A stretch of 64,000 nucleotides of DNA from BD1-7 clade bacterium (GTDB lineage: Bacteria; Pseudomonadota; Gammaproteobacteria; Pseudomonadales; DT-91), in contig CACSIO010000012.1 of assembly GCA_902705865.1 (NCBI GenBank), positions 682,001 to 746,000 on the forward strand, in the 5' to 3' direction. The notes under the pieces were generated by a model. The model saw only the letters and a list, made by a program, of their open reading frames with translations. It had not been told where the DNA came from and searched no databases. Shown here piece by piece: positions 46,056 to 55,280 of this stretch (its first letter is position 1; each line of letters opens with the position of its first letter). A program made the position numbers and the translations under genes.

Positions 46056-47327
46056 GATGGTATTCGTGTCCAATGAGTCTTTGAACACAGGGCAGGAGGG
46101 GCAGAGGGGTAACGAAGGTATCGAGATAAATTAAATGTGATTCTGGAATCGGGTGAACTAAAGATTCCAAATTTGCATCTGGTTCGAGTGTAACCGGTTT
46201 GGGCGTTGTACTCATCACGCTGAGCGAGCCAGCGGTGAATCAGACAGCATGTGACTCAGTGGTAGTCAGGCCTTCCGGGTACTCATCGTATATGACGCAA
46301 GTATCACTTTCTTAGACATCGCCAAGCAACATATACATCGATAGCACTTCTACTGTATCGAAGTCATCTTGTGTTGCAGGCTGGCCAGGTGTATGAGAGC
46401 TATTTATGGATCTGTTGTGATCCTTCTCTGGTCTGGCATATACCTGATTGTGCGCTGTCTATTTTATCTCTGTTCCAGCTAACTCGAGCTATGCAACTGC
46501 TCATGTTGGCTAGTCGATGCAGCGAAGGGGCTTTTGGCCGGGTGTCTCTCGCTGTCGATTTTTCGTTACTTTTGGTTAGCTACAAGCAATGCGACTTATA
46601 CAACCGCTTGTAATCTAGATTACCGGTAGAGTGTTCTGCAGACACGTATGGGTCTGTGGTGGTTCGCTAGTTTTATGTGACGAGCGACGCCTTCCGTTCA
46701 GAACGATGTGAAGCCTGTATTCCTGCAAGGCTTTGGTTCAGTGTCAGGGCCTTGATGTGTCGCTTGTGGCGACATTCAATGACAATACCTGTATCTGCCC
46801 AAAATTTGCGTTTACCGCGTGTGGCGAATCAGTTCGCAGGCCTTTGAGCTAGCGTTACTGATGCTGAAGAGTCGTCAATCACCCGTCGATACCCCGGTTT
46901 CGATTGATGCATAGTGAGTTCCACGTATGATCTTGCGTAGCCGGTTTATCCCAAAGCGTCAGATTACCTGCTCGCTATCGGGTTCAGATTACGGGATGTC
47001 CGATAATCTGTGTTATTGATGTTTCTTGCCACAACTCGGTGAGATACGGTCAATTCACGGGTAACCTAAATACCTGAATCTCTGATCGTTATGATCCTAC
47101 TGCACCTGTATGTTCATCAACAGGGTTTTATCGCGTTGGCTGGCAGCTAATGCTGACATTCCGGTCGAAATCTAAATGTCGTCATCTAAATGTAGATAAA
47201 TGACGTCGATCAAACTTAAACGGTGAATATCGGGTTTATTGCCAGATCAACATGTTTTTGTCTGTTCGCAAAAGTACAAATACATTCTTTCTTCATTTCA
47301 CTCTAGGCGAGGCCGACTATATCAGGC

Positions 47328-47333
47328 TATTAT
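47328..47333 (+). promoter_or_regulatory. Possible -10 box of rluC
   Basis: TATTAT (5/6 to consensus) 76 bp before the start codon, without a clear -35; low certainty. Confidence 0.3.
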
Positions 47334-47358
47334 GCTCGCCCTGTACTTTTCGCCGGCT

Positions 47359-47387
47359 AGTATAGCTGCAAAAAAAAATTCCAGCAA
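47359..47387 (-). promoter_or_regulatory. Possible rne promoter (long leader)
   Basis: On the minus strand a -10 TATACT (5/6) with a weak -35 TTGCTG (3/6) at 17-bp spacing. If used, the rne leader would be about 1.3 kb. Nearer promoters cannot be excluded. Confidence 0.3.
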
Positions 47388-47408
47388 ATTCAGTTTGATA
47401 AGGTAGGT

Positions 47409-48383
47409 ATGTCGAAAGACGTTGATAGCCCGACGACAGCGTCCAAGGTTAGGTGGGTTGATATTACTGAGGATGATGCCGGTCAGCGGCTTGATAACTT
47501 TCTGTTTCGCATTCTCAAGGGTGTCCCTAAGTCACGTGTTTACCGTGCATTACGCCACGGTGAGGTACGTATCAATAAGAAGCGTGTCAAAGCTGATTAT
47601 CGGCTTCAGGCTGGCGATCTTCTGAGGGTTCCCCCTGTGCGGGTTGCCGAGCGGCCAGCCGTATTTGTCTCTGATAAAACCCTCGAAACGATTGAAAACG
47701 CCATTGTTTATGAAGATGAACAGATTCTGGTGGTTAACAAACCCTCTGGAATCGCAGTTCATGGCGGCAGTGGTGTTGATTTTGGTTTGATCGAAGCTGT
47801 GCGGAAATTACGACCAGATTGTAAACGTCTAGAGCTAGCTCACCGTTTAGATCGTGATACGTCGGGTTTGACGATTATTGTTAAGAAATCTCAGGTGTTG
47901 CGCTTCATTCATCAGCAGCTGCGCGAAAAATCCATGGAAAAAACCTACCTCGCCTTAGTTAAAGGGCGCTGGCCGCGACGTAAGACGCAGGTTGATGTTG
48001 GTTTGCAAAAGAATGTACTGAAAAGCGGTGAGCGAATGGTATACGCCTCGCCGGAAGGTAAGCCGTCGAAAACCCTTTTTCGTATCGCCGAGGTTTTGCA
48101 GGGCGCAACCTTGATTGAAGCGAGCCCGGTCACAGGGCGTACCCATCAGATAAGGGTGCATGGTCTTCATGCAGGGTTTCCACTGCTGGGTGATAGCAAA
48201 TACGGTGATGATGAGGTTTCTCAGTTTGCCCGCCAAATTGGATTAGAGCGTTTGTTTCTTCATGCGAGCCGTGTGAGTTTTCGTTTGCCGGATAGGGCGA
48301 AACCTCTGGTGCTGGAGGCGCCGTTACCGGATGAGCTGAAGTCCATTGTCGAACATTTAAGATTGTCTGCAGATGGCGCTTGA
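47409..48383 (+). CDS. rluC: 23S rRNA pseudouridine(955/2504/2580) synthase
   Basis: RluC isomerises three uridines of 23S rRNA. The 324 aa have an N-terminal S4 RNA-binding domain (SRVYRALRHGEVRINKKRVK) and the RluA-type catalytic domain with the catalytic Asp in AHRLDRDTSGLTII, followed by PVTGRTHQIRVHGLHAGFPL. It diverges from rne, the standard order in this group, and is followed by the HAD and S49 genes. Confidence 0.96.
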   Translation: MSKDVDSPTTASKVRWVDITEDDAGQRLDNFLFRILKGVPKSRVYRALRHGEVRINKKRVKADYRLQAGDLLRVPPVRVAERPAVFVSDKTLETIENAIVYEDEQILVVNKPSGIAVHGGSGVDFGLIEAVRKLRPDCKRLELAHRLDRDTSGLTIIVKKSQVLRFIHQQLREKSMEKTYLALVKGRWPRRKTQVDVGLQKNVLKSGERMVYASPEGKPSKTLFRIAEVLQGATLIEASPVTGRTHQIRVHGLHAGFPLLGDSKYGDDEVSQFARQIGLERLFLHASRVSFRLPDRAKPLVLEAPLPDELKSIVEHLRLSADGA

Positions 48384-48469
48384 ATGTTTGTCCGTCAATA
48401 ACGAAAAAATCTACGGGTCGTTATCAGGCACGTCACTATTAGAAATTGCCGACCGAAGGGGGTATTACG

Positions 48470-49114
48470 GTGCTAGTTATTTTTGATTGGGATGGAACCC
48501 TGATTGACTCCACAGGAAAGATAGTGGGTGCAATGCAAACTGCTATTGAAGGCTTGGGCTTGCCGCCGCTTGAGGACGCGCCCATCCAGAATATTATTGG
48601 TTTGGGGTTGCCTGAGGCGATACTTAAATTGTATCCGCATGAGCCTGCCTCTGCGCGCGAATCTCTGCGTGTTGCTTATTCAAAGGCCTTTGTAAAAGCG
48701 GATGCGGTGCCGTGCGAGCTCTATGAAGGTGTTGAAACGACCCTGGCCTCGCTCAAAAATGCAAACATGCAGTTGGCTGTGGCAACCGGTAAGAGCCGTA
48801 AAGGTCTAGATCGGCAGCTGGCAAAGCTCGGCTGGGCCGATTATTTTGATGCTACACGCTGTGCGGACGAAACAGAATCTAAGCCGTCGCCACAGATGTT
48901 GCAGCAGTTACTTCATGAATTGGATGTCTCAGTTGATCGGGCCTTGATGGTTGGTGATACAGAATACGATCTTTTGATGGCAAAAAATGCCGGTATGGCC
49001 TCCGCAGGCGTGAGTTACGGTGCGCATTCTGTGGCGCATTTACAGACGTTTGACCCGGTTGTCATCGTGGATCATATGTCTGAGCTCGGTAATTATGTTC
49101 TTGGTCGTGCATAA
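48470..49114 (+). CDS. HAD-IA hydrolase, phosphoglycolate-phosphatase-like
   Basis: A 214-aa cytoplasmic phosphatase. Motif I is VIFDWDGTLIDS with the nucleophile Asp, motif II lies in LAVATGKSRKGL, motif III in ETESKPSPQML, and motif IV in ALMVGDTEYDLLMAKNAG. The GTG at 48470 with GGGGG a few bases upstream gives the normal N-terminus; the TTG at 48446 would add eight residues. It is next to rluC, as in pseudomonads. The physiological substrate is not known. Confidence 0.9.
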   Translation: MLVIFDWDGTLIDSTGKIVGAMQTAIEGLGLPPLEDAPIQNIIGLGLPEAILKLYPHEPASARESLRVAYSKAFVKADAVPCELYEGVETTLASLKNANMQLAVATGKSRKGLDRQLAKLGWADYFDATRCADETESKPSPQMLQQLLHELDVSVDRALMVGDTEYDLLMAKNAGMASAGVSYGAHSVAHLQTFDPVVIVDHMSELGNYVLGRA

Positions 49115-49195
49115 AATCGGCTAATTTAATGGCAGGCCGATATATTTATTGGTGTGTTAATTACCTCCTTGATAGATAAAAGCAGGGTGATATCT

Positions 49196-50143
49196 ATGGA
49201 ACAAAAAAGTAAAGAGTGGCAATTGCTTGAAAAAGCAGTGTTGGCATCGGTTACCGAGCAGCGGCGGGCTCGTCGATGGCGCATCTTCTTTGTGGTTTTG
49301 TTCTTTGTTTATCTATTCTCGATTCTCGGGATAGTCACTCAGAATGCCGATATGGCTGCTGTAGCAAAAACCTCTGAGCATACGGCGGTTGTGCGTATTC
49401 AGGGGCCCATTATGGAGCAGGAGCCTGCCAGTGCAAATGCGATAGCAACGGGCTTGCGAGCAGCGTTTAAAGAGCCGAATGCGAAGGCGATCATTTTGGC
49501 TATTAATAGCCCGGGTGGTAGTCCGGTGCAGGCAGGTTATGCCTACGATGAAATCATGCGATTGCGAAAGCTGCATCCGGAGAAAAAGGTATATGCGGTG
49601 ATCAGCGATTTGGGCGCTTCGGCCGCCTATTATATTGCTTCGGCTGCCGATGAAATCTATGCCGACAAGGCCAGTCTTGTTGGGTCTATTGGCGTCATCT
49701 CTGCGGGCTTTGGGTTTGTCGGCACGATCGACAAGCTGGGTGTGGAGCGTCGAGTGATTACTTCAGGTAAAAATAAGGCATTTATGGATCCATTTGAACC
49801 TTTAAAACCATCTGATGAAAAATTTTGGCGAGATTCGCTGGATTTAATTCATCAACAATTTATTACCGCTGTAAAAACCGGGCGTAGTGATCGATTAAAA
49901 GAAACCGACGATATGTTTAGTGGGTTGATTTGGCCGGGCGAAACAGCGTTAGAGCTTGGGTTGGTCGATGGTTTGGGTAGTGCGGGTTATGTTGCTCGAG
50001 ATATTGTTGGTGCAAAAGATACGGTGGATTACACGGTTTCTAGAGATCCGATTGAGCGTCTGATTCGCCAATTAGGTGCCTCTGCGGGTGCAGCAGTGTA
50101 TCAGCAGCTTCAGATGTCTGATACTGCTCCTGCCATTCGATAA
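49196..50143 (+). CDS. Signal peptide peptidase SppA-like (S49 family)
   Basis: A 315-aa membrane-bound periplasmic serine peptidase of the short (36K) type. It has one N-terminal helix (IFFVVLFFVYLFSILGIV). The catalytic serine is in SDLGASAAYYIASAADEI, and the catalytic lysine in VITSGKNKAFMDP. S49 peptidases degrade leftover signal peptides. The ATG at 49196 (AGGGTG upstream) is preferred over the in-frame start at 49154. It is the last gene of the rluC-HAD-sppA unit. Confidence 0.92.
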   Translation: MEQKSKEWQLLEKAVLASVTEQRRARRWRIFFVVLFFVYLFSILGIVTQNADMAAVAKTSEHTAVVRIQGPIMEQEPASANAIATGLRAAFKEPNAKAIILAINSPGGSPVQAGYAYDEIMRLRKLHPEKKVYAVISDLGASAAYYIASAADEIYADKASLVGSIGVISAGFGFVGTIDKLGVERRVITSGKNKAFMDPFEPLKPSDEKFWRDSLDLIHQQFITAVKTGRSDRLKETDDMFSGLIWPGETALELGLVDGLGSAGYVARDIVGAKDTVDYTVSRDPIERLIRQLGASAGAAVYQQLQMSDTAPAIR

Positions 50144-50280
50144 TTGCCTCCGGCTCACCATTTGAGTGCTGTTGGGCGTTTGGGGTAGAGAAATACCGTT
50201 TCAAACGATGGTTTGAGGCGGCATTTTTTGATGTTGAGAGGGGGTGTGGTTGGTGAAGGTAGAGTGCTGGTGGTCGGCGG

Positions 50281-50886
50281 CTATAAAAGGTCGATACCGA
50301 ACTCTTCAAGCATCTCTACCAAGTCGATGAGAGGGAGGCCGATAAGGCTGTTGGGGTCTTTGCCTGCCATGCTTTTGAATAGAGTGATGCCAAGACCTTC
50401 TGCTTTAAAGCTGCCGGCACAATCGAGGGGTTGTTCCCGTTGGATGTAGGCTTTAAGTTGTGTTTCATTGCGGGTGCGAAAAGTGACGGAGAACGGGCAA
50501 AGACGCGTGATCTGCTTAGATGAGCCTGAGTGCAACAAACTTAATCCAGTGTAAAAGGTCACAGTTTTGCCTTGGCACCAGGTTAATTGTTTAAGTGCTT
50601 CTTCTTCTGTGCCGGGTTTGCCAAATACTTTGCCGTCACACGCGGCTACTTGATCACTTCCAATGATGATTGCGGGCTCTTCAGGTGAGGTTAGCTGATT
50701 GGCGGCAGCCTGGGCTTTCTGCTTTGATAGGCGCAGCGCGAGTGCGTCGGGTTGCTCGAGTGACGATGCCGTTTCGTCGATCTCGGGGCTGATGCAGTCA
50801 AATGGAATTTCTAGCTGCTGCAATAATTTGCGGCGATAGCGTGATCCGGAGGCAAGAATTATTCGTGGATGAGCGGTATCTGGCAT
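50281..50886 (-). CDS. maf: Maf family nucleotide pyrophosphatase (YceF type)
   Basis: A 201-aa house-cleaning enzyme that hydrolyses modified nucleoside triphosphates; the YceF branch prefers 7-methyl-GTP. Signatures are IILASGSRYRRKLLQQL, SPEIDETAS and IIIGSDQVAACDGKVFGKPG. Its position beside yceD-rpmF-plsX supports YceF. The ATG at 50886 gives family length; the frame extends further upstream but the extra 56 residues look noncoding. It diverges from yceD. Confidence 0.93.
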   Translation of the reverse strand: MPDTAHPRIILASGSRYRRKLLQQLEIPFDCISPEIDETASSLEQPDALALRLSKQKAQAAANQLTSPEEPAIIIGSDQVAACDGKVFGKPGTEEEALKQLTWCQGKTVTFYTGLSLLHSGSSKQITRLCPFSVTFRTRNETQLKAYIQREQPLDCAGSFKAEGLGITLFKSMAGKDPNSLIGLPLIDLVEMLEEFGIDLL

Positions 50887-50989
50887 CGGCTTGAGTCCTT
50901 TGTTGAGATCCCGAAGTATGCGGTTTTTCGTTGAATTCGCCCAGCTTAGATATATAACGCAAAAAAACGGCCAATAATGTGATTTTTTT

Positions 50990-51018
50990 TTGACATAAAC
51001 CTTGTGAATCAATAAGAT
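50990..51018 (+). promoter_or_regulatory. Predicted yceD promoter with almost no leader
   Basis: A perfect -35 TTGACA and a -10 TAAGAT (4/6) spaced by 17 bp. The start would be near 51025, only about 3 nt before the yceD ATG at 51028. Confidence 0.55.
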
Positions 51019-51027
51019 TGCGCGCCT

Positions 51028-51567
51028 ATGTTTGATGAGCCACTCCCAAAACACGCTGACGTACGTAAGCTAGCATCGCGAGAAGCGAGCTTTGTTGCCA
51101 AGTTGGATGTTACGCATTTGCCCCGGATCGATAATATCGTTCTTGATGGTGTGCAATTCGTAGCAATTGATCTTCAGTTTGCAATTGATGATCAGCGGGT
51201 AAAGACTATACAAGGCAAGATCAATGCAAGGCTTCAGGTTGAATGTCAACGCTGTATGGAGCCTGTTGCGATTGATGTGCATTCCGATGTGAATCTCGCC
51301 ATCGTATGGGACGAAGAGCAAGCTAAGAAACTCCGACGCGATTGTGATCCGTTGATCGTGGGTGAAGATGAGCTTGTTAATCTCAACGAAGTGGTTGAGG
51401 ATGAATTACTTCTGAGTGTACCTTTTGTCAGCTATCATGATCCGGCTGATTGTAAGGGCACACAGAATTATGAAAGTTTAGATCCGTCTTCTGCAGATAA
51501 ACCTGCTGTAGAAGAAGAAACAACAAACCCTTTTAGCGTGCTGGCAAGTTTAAAGTCAGGCAAATAG
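51028..51567 (+). CDS. yceD: YceD family 23S rRNA accumulation protein (DUF177)
   Basis: YceD is needed for normal 23S rRNA levels. The 179 aa start [20 protein letters not shown], as in pseudomonad homologues, so the start is firm. The conserved [10 protein letters not shown] holds a CxxC pair, [21 protein letters not shown] is the family core, and the tail ends [13 protein letters not shown]. No Shine-Dalgarno is seen before the ATG. It is followed at once by rpmF. Confidence 0.94.
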   Translation: MFDEPLPKHADVRKLASREASFVAKLDVTHLPRIDNIVLDGVQFVAIDLQFAIDDQRVKTIQGKINARLQVECQRCMEPVAIDVHSDVNLAIVWDEEQAKKLRRDCDPLIVGEDELVNLNEVVEDELLLSVPFVSYHDPADCKGTQNYESLDPSSADKPAVEEETTNPFSVLASLKSGK

Positions 51568-51578
51568 GAGTACACAGC

Positions 51579-51761
51579 ATGGCTGTTCAAAAGAGCAAAA
51601 AGACCCGTTCGCGTCGTGGTATGCGTCGTTCTCACGATGCATTGACTGGTAAGGCTTTGTCAGTAGACAGTGCTAGCGGTGAATTGCATCTTCGTCATCA
51701 TATTACTAAAGACGGTTTCTATCGTGGCCGTAAAGTTGTAGAAACTGGCGCTGACGATTAA
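51579..51761 (+). CDS. rpmF: 50S ribosomal protein L32
   Basis: A 60-aa basic ribosomal protein. [20 protein letters not shown] is the invariant L32 N-terminus, and [15 protein letters not shown] the C-terminal part. It lies between yceD and plsX, the classic yceD-rpmF-plsX-fab operon that ties ribosome and lipid synthesis. Confidence 0.98.
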   Translation: MAVQKSKKTRSRRGMRRSHDALTGKALSVDSASGELHLRHHITKDGFYRGRKVVETGADD

Positions 51762-51791
51762 TCGTTAATTGATTTTTAATTGAATCATAAA

Positions 51792-52793
51792 ATGGTTACC
51801 AACACGGTCGCCATTGACGCCATGAGCGGGGACTTCGGTCCCCGTGTCATTATTCCTTCGACCCTTCAGTATCTACAGGGTAATCCGGGCACCCGCGTCG
51901 TCTTCGTCGGCAAGACAGATGCTATCGAACCTCTTATCAATCGTCGTTTTGCTCATCGAGTGGATGTAGTTCATGCCAGTGAAATCATCGGTATGGATGA
52001 AGTTCCGTCTCAGGCGCTCCGCCATAAAAAAGATTCCTCTATTCATGTTGCAGTTGATCTTGTTAAGAATGGCTTGGCTAGTGCGTGTCTGAGTGCCGGT
52101 AATACCGGTGCATTGATGGGGGTCAGCAAGATTAAGCTCCGCACGATTGATGGCGTTGATCGCCCAGCAATCTGTGGTGCAGTTCCTTCGCTCGAGAGTC
52201 ATTCTTACTTACTTGATATGGGTGCTAACGTTGATTGCAGTGCGGAGCACTTGTTGCAGTTTGCGATCATGGCATCGGTGATGGCAAGGGCTCTTGATGG
52301 GAAGGTGTCTCCGACGGTCGCGCTGTTGAACAATGGCGAAGAAGACACGAAGGGTAATCATCAAGTCAAAGAGGCGTCAGAATTGCTGGCAGCTAAAGAA
52401 TGCCTTAATTACATCGGTTTTATCGAAGGTCATCGTATTTTTGAGGCGGTGGCGGATATCATTGTATGTGATGGGTTTGTCGGTAATATCGCGCTTAAAG
52501 CATCCGAGGGTGTTGCGACTTATATTATGGATAAAATCCGTAAAGAGATTAAATCTGATCCGGTGACGCGGTTGCTTTCTTGGTTTGCTATCCCCGAATT
52601 TCGTCGTGTATCGAGCAAGGTTGATCCTCGTAGGCTCAACGGTGCTGTTTTGCTCGGGTTAAAGGGGGTGGTCGTCAAAAGTCATGGTCACGCAGACCAA
52701 TTGGCGTTCGGTTATGCATTGGAGTATGCCTATCGCATGTTGAGCGTTGATATTGTGAGTCAGCTGGATCAAGAATTTCAGTCGCTGGTTTAG
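51792..52793 (+). CDS. plsX: Phosphate acyltransferase
   Basis: PlsX turns acyl-ACP into acyl-phosphate for the first step of phospholipid synthesis at the membrane surface. The 333 aa include the start AIDAMSGDFGPRVIIPS, GNTGALMGVSKIKL and the later CDGFVGNIALKASEGVATYI. The ATG at 51792 is chosen; a TTG at 51780 is possible. Neither has a strong ribosome site. It is cotranscribed with rpmF and fabD. Confidence 0.95.
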   Translation: MVTNTVAIDAMSGDFGPRVIIPSTLQYLQGNPGTRVVFVGKTDAIEPLINRRFAHRVDVVHASEIIGMDEVPSQALRHKKDSSIHVAVDLVKNGLASACLSAGNTGALMGVSKIKLRTIDGVDRPAICGAVPSLESHSYLLDMGANVDCSAEHLLQFAIMASVMARALDGKVSPTVALLNNGEEDTKGNHQVKEASELLAAKECLNYIGFIEGHRIFEAVADIIVCDGFVGNIALKASEGVATYIMDKIRKEIKSDPVTRLLSWFAIPEFRRVSSKVDPRRLNGAVLLGLKGVVVKSHGHADQLAFGYALEYAYRMLSVDIVSQLDQEFQSLV

Positions 52794-52825
52794 CGCTTTC
52801 AAGTTTCTACTCTAAGGGGTTGTAT

Positions 52826-53770
52826 ATGAGTAATTCTTCATTGGCATTTGTATTCCCTGGGCAGGGTTCTCAGAAAATCGGTATGTTGTCTGACGCCGCT
52901 GAAGCATTCCCGATTATTAAAGACGTGTTCGCTGAAGCATCTGACGCTTTGGATTATGACATGTGGGATCTTATTCAGAATGGTGAACAGGATGCCATCA
53001 ATTTGACAGAAAAAACGCAGCCGATTCTTATGACATCGTCTGTCGCTTTGTGGAATGTCTGGAAGCAAGAAAACGGCGCAATGCCTGCAGTAATGGCTGG
53101 CCATTCATTGGGAGAGTTTACTGCTCTTGTATGTGCAGGATCTTTGGCGTTTTCAGATGCTTTGAAGCTTGTCCGAGCTAGAGGGCAGTTTATGCAAAGC
53201 GCTGTGCCGGTAGGTATTGGTGCAATGGCTGCGATTATTGGTGTTGATGATCAAGCTATCGTTGATATTTGTGCTGATGTCGCTGGGGATGAATGTGTGC
53301 AAGCGGTGAATTTTAACTCGCCAGGGCAAGTTGTTATTGCAGGTCATGCCGGTGCGGTTGATAGAGCAATTGTTAAGCTAAAAGAGGCCGGTGCAAAACG
53401 CGCGATGCCTTTACCTGTTAGCGCGCCTTTCCATACAGATTTAATGAGGCCTGCTGGTGAAAAGCTTGCCGTTGAGCTAGAGAACATAGCGATTAATACG
53501 CCTGCAATACCCGTTATTCATAATGTGCATGCACAAATTGAGGCAGATCCTGCAAAAATTAAAGGTTTGCTCATTGAGCAGATCTATAGCCCGGTAAAAT
53601 GGACGTCATGCGTTCAAACCATGGTGTCTCAAGGTACTGAGCTCTTGATTGAATGTGGTCCGGGTAAAGTGCTGAGTGGTTTGGCTAAGCGAATCCACAA
53701 GCCGTTGACGGCAAGCGCGATTGAGCAGCCGGATACACTACGTCAGCAAGTTGCTGATTTGAGTGCATAA
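52826..53770 (+). CDS. fabD: Malonyl-CoA:ACP transacylase
   Basis: FabD loads malonate onto ACP. In the 314 aa, VFPGQGSQKIGML opens the protein and GHSLGEFTALVCAGSL holds the catalytic serine (Ser94); APFHTDLMRPAGEKL holds the catalytic histidine. AAGGGG precedes the ATG at 52826, which is preferred to the TTG at 52820. Operon with plsX upstream. Confidence 0.97.
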   Translation: MSNSSLAFVFPGQGSQKIGMLSDAAEAFPIIKDVFAEASDALDYDMWDLIQNGEQDAINLTEKTQPILMTSSVALWNVWKQENGAMPAVMAGHSLGEFTALVCAGSLAFSDALKLVRARGQFMQSAVPVGIGAMAAIIGVDDQAIVDICADVAGDECVQAVNFNSPGQVVIAGHAGAVDRAIVKLKEAGAKRAMPLPVSAPFHTDLMRPAGEKLAVELENIAINTPAIPVIHNVHAQIEADPAKIKGLLIEQIYSPVKWTSCVQTMVSQGTELLIECGPGKVLSGLAKRIHKPLTASAIEQPDTLRQQVADLSA

Positions 53771-53822
53771 GGCTAAATAGTGTAAATTGTTATGTTCTTG
53801 GCCGGTTGTCCGTGAGTGATGT

Positions 53823-53851
53823 TTGGCAAATTTTACTTTTATTGAGATAAA
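53823..53851 (+). promoter_or_regulatory. Possible fabG promoter
   Basis: A -35 TTGGCA (5/6) and a -10 GATAAA (4/6) spaced by 17 bp in the 136-bp gap between fabD and fabG. Confidence 0.4.
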
Positions 53852-53906
53852 GTACATTTGCTTTTTTGGGGCCTGGTAGGAAATCATAACGATAAGGAAG
53901 TGATAA

Positions 53907-54647
53907 ATGAGTGATAAAAAAGTAGCGTTGGTGACCGGCGCAAGTCGCGGTATTGGTGCTGCAATTGCTGATCGATTGGGTAGTGATGGCTATCTGGTGA
54001 TTGGAACAGCGACCAGCGATGGTGGTGCAGATGCGATCTCCCAGCGTTTTGCTGATAAAAGTATCGAAGGCGTTGGTAAAAAGCTAAACGTAACTGATGC
54101 GGATCAGGTTGTTGAGGTTATCAAGGCCATTACTGCTGAATTTGGTGCACCAACTATTTTGGTAAATAATGCCGGTATTACTCGTGATAACTTGTTTTTG
54201 CGAATGAAAAGTGAAGAATGGACAGATGTTGTCGATACAAACCTGAATGCATTATTCACTGTCAGCAAGGCATGTATAAAAGGCATGACTAAAGCACGTT
54301 GGGGGCGAATTATTAATATCAGCTCTGTGGTTGGCTCGATGGGTAACGCTGGACAAGCAAATTATTCTGCGACTAAAGCGGGTGCTGAGGGCTTTTCGCG
54401 CGCGCTTGCAGCAGAAGTTGGAAGTCGTTCAATTACGGTTAACAGTGTCGCCCCAGGTTTTATTGATACTGATATGACAAAAGAGTTACCTGAGGATCAT
54501 AAGGCAGCTTTGCTAGCTAAAATTCCTCTCGGTCGACTGGGTGATGTTGAAGAAATCGCAGGTGCAGTTTCTTTTTTAGCCAGTGATGATGCTTCTTATA
54601 TTTCTGGAAGCACTATTCACGTTAATGGCGGCATGTATATGGTATAA
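53907..54647 (+). CDS. fabG: 3-oxoacyl-[ACP] reductase
   Basis: An NADPH-dependent short-chain dehydrogenase that reduces 3-ketoacyl-ACP. The 246 aa have TGASRGIGAAIADRL (cofactor), LVNNAGITRDNL, and the catalytic set Ser in INISSVVGSMG and Tyr/Lys in NYSATKAGAEGFSRAL. AAGGAAG precedes the ATG. Order fabD-fabG-acpP-fabF is standard. Confidence 0.97.
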   Translation: MSDKKVALVTGASRGIGAAIADRLGSDGYLVIGTATSDGGADAISQRFADKSIEGVGKKLNVTDADQVVEVIKAITAEFGAPTILVNNAGITRDNLFLRMKSEEWTDVVDTNLNALFTVSKACIKGMTKARWGRIINISSVVGSMGNAGQANYSATKAGAEGFSRALAAEVGSRSITVNSVAPGFIDTDMTKELPEDHKAALLAKIPLGRLGDVEEIAGAVSFLASDDASYISGSTIHVNGGMYMV

Positions 54648-54805
54648 AGGGGAAAGGGCCCCGATGTTTGAATGAAGTGTGACTGAATTTGCCTGATTAA
54701 ACGAGTTGGTATGATCGATAGCAAAGAAGGTAGTATTTTTATTCAGCATAGAGTGGCAGCTTTTGTTTAATGTGTTAGATTTTCTCCACATTGAAACATC
54801 TAAAG

Positions 54806-54835
54806 TTGTTTCGCTCCCTAAAATCAGAGTACAAT
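54806..54835 (+). promoter_or_regulatory. Predicted acpP promoter
   Basis: A -10 TACAAT (5/6) with a weak -35 TTGTTT at 18-bp spacing. A hairpin GCACAA/TTGTGC (54840-54857) lies at the start of the predicted leader. Confidence 0.45.
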
Positions 54836-54928
54836 GCGCGCACAAGTTTTGTTGTGCTCGAATAGTCAATATGGTCAGGCACTCCATGCCGGCCCGTATG
54901 TTTTAAAACAACTGGAGTTAATTGGAAC

Positions 54929-55162
54929 ATGAGTAGCATTGAAGAACGCGTCAAAAAAATCGTTGCCGAGCAACTGGGCGTTAAAGAGGAAGACGTTAAA
55001 GCTGACGCATCTTTTGTGGAAGATCTGGGTGCTGATTCTCTTGACACTGTAGAGCTGGTTATGGCTCTTGAAGAAGAATTCGAAACCGAAATCCCGGACG
55101 AAGAAGCTGAAAAAATCACTACTGTTCAGTTGGCTATCAACTACATCAACGAGCACCTGTAA
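54929..55162 (+). CDS. acpP: Acyl carrier protein
   Basis: The 77-aa acidic carrier of growing acyl chains. The phosphopantetheine site is Ser37 in [21 protein letters not shown] terminator between it and fabF, together with its own promoter, would let it be made in excess, as in E. coli. Confidence 0.98.
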   Translation: MSSIEERVKKIVAEQLGVKEEDVKADASFVEDLGADSLDTVELVMALEEEFETEIPDEEAEKITTVQLAINYINEHL

Positions 55163-55188
55163 GCATCATATTGTTCGTTATTTGAATT

Positions 55189-55243
55189 AAAAGCCGTTTC
55201 CGTAGGCTCTCGATAGAGATGCTCTGTGGAACGGCTTTTTTTT
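55189..55243 (+). terminator. Terminator between acpP and fabF
   Basis: AAAAGCCGTTTCC pairs with GGAACGGCTTTT (one bulged T) around a ~26-nt loop, followed by T-run. It would reduce read-through into fabF. Confidence 0.8.
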
Positions 55244-55280
55244 AGCGCTGAAAATTGTGCTGTAAATATTGGAGGTCTTT

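Larger units (their letters stand above)
46056..47408. other. 1.35-kb noncoding region between rne and rluC
   Basis: No convincing gene is seen on either strand; an 80-codon plus-strand ORF (46371-46613) has no recognisable features. Several inverted repeats occur, for example AAGCCT/AGGCTT near 46711-46732, TGTCGC/GCGACA at 46758-46774 and CAGATTACGG/CCGaTAATCTG near 46985-47010. A 10-bp direct repeat ATCTAAATGT lies at 47170 and 47184. In E. coli the rne leader folds and mediates feedback by RNase E; this region may be an enlarged version. It also holds both divergent promoters. Confidence 0.55.

Noticed and set aside
46371-46613. 80-codon ORF in the rne-rluC gap
   Set aside because: No ribosome site, no motif, and composition like noncoding DNA; the region is better explained as leader or regulatory sequence.
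50887-51054. N-terminal extension of Maf
   Set aside because: The extra 56 residues are atypical, overlap the yceD promoter, and Maf family length fits the ATG at 50886.
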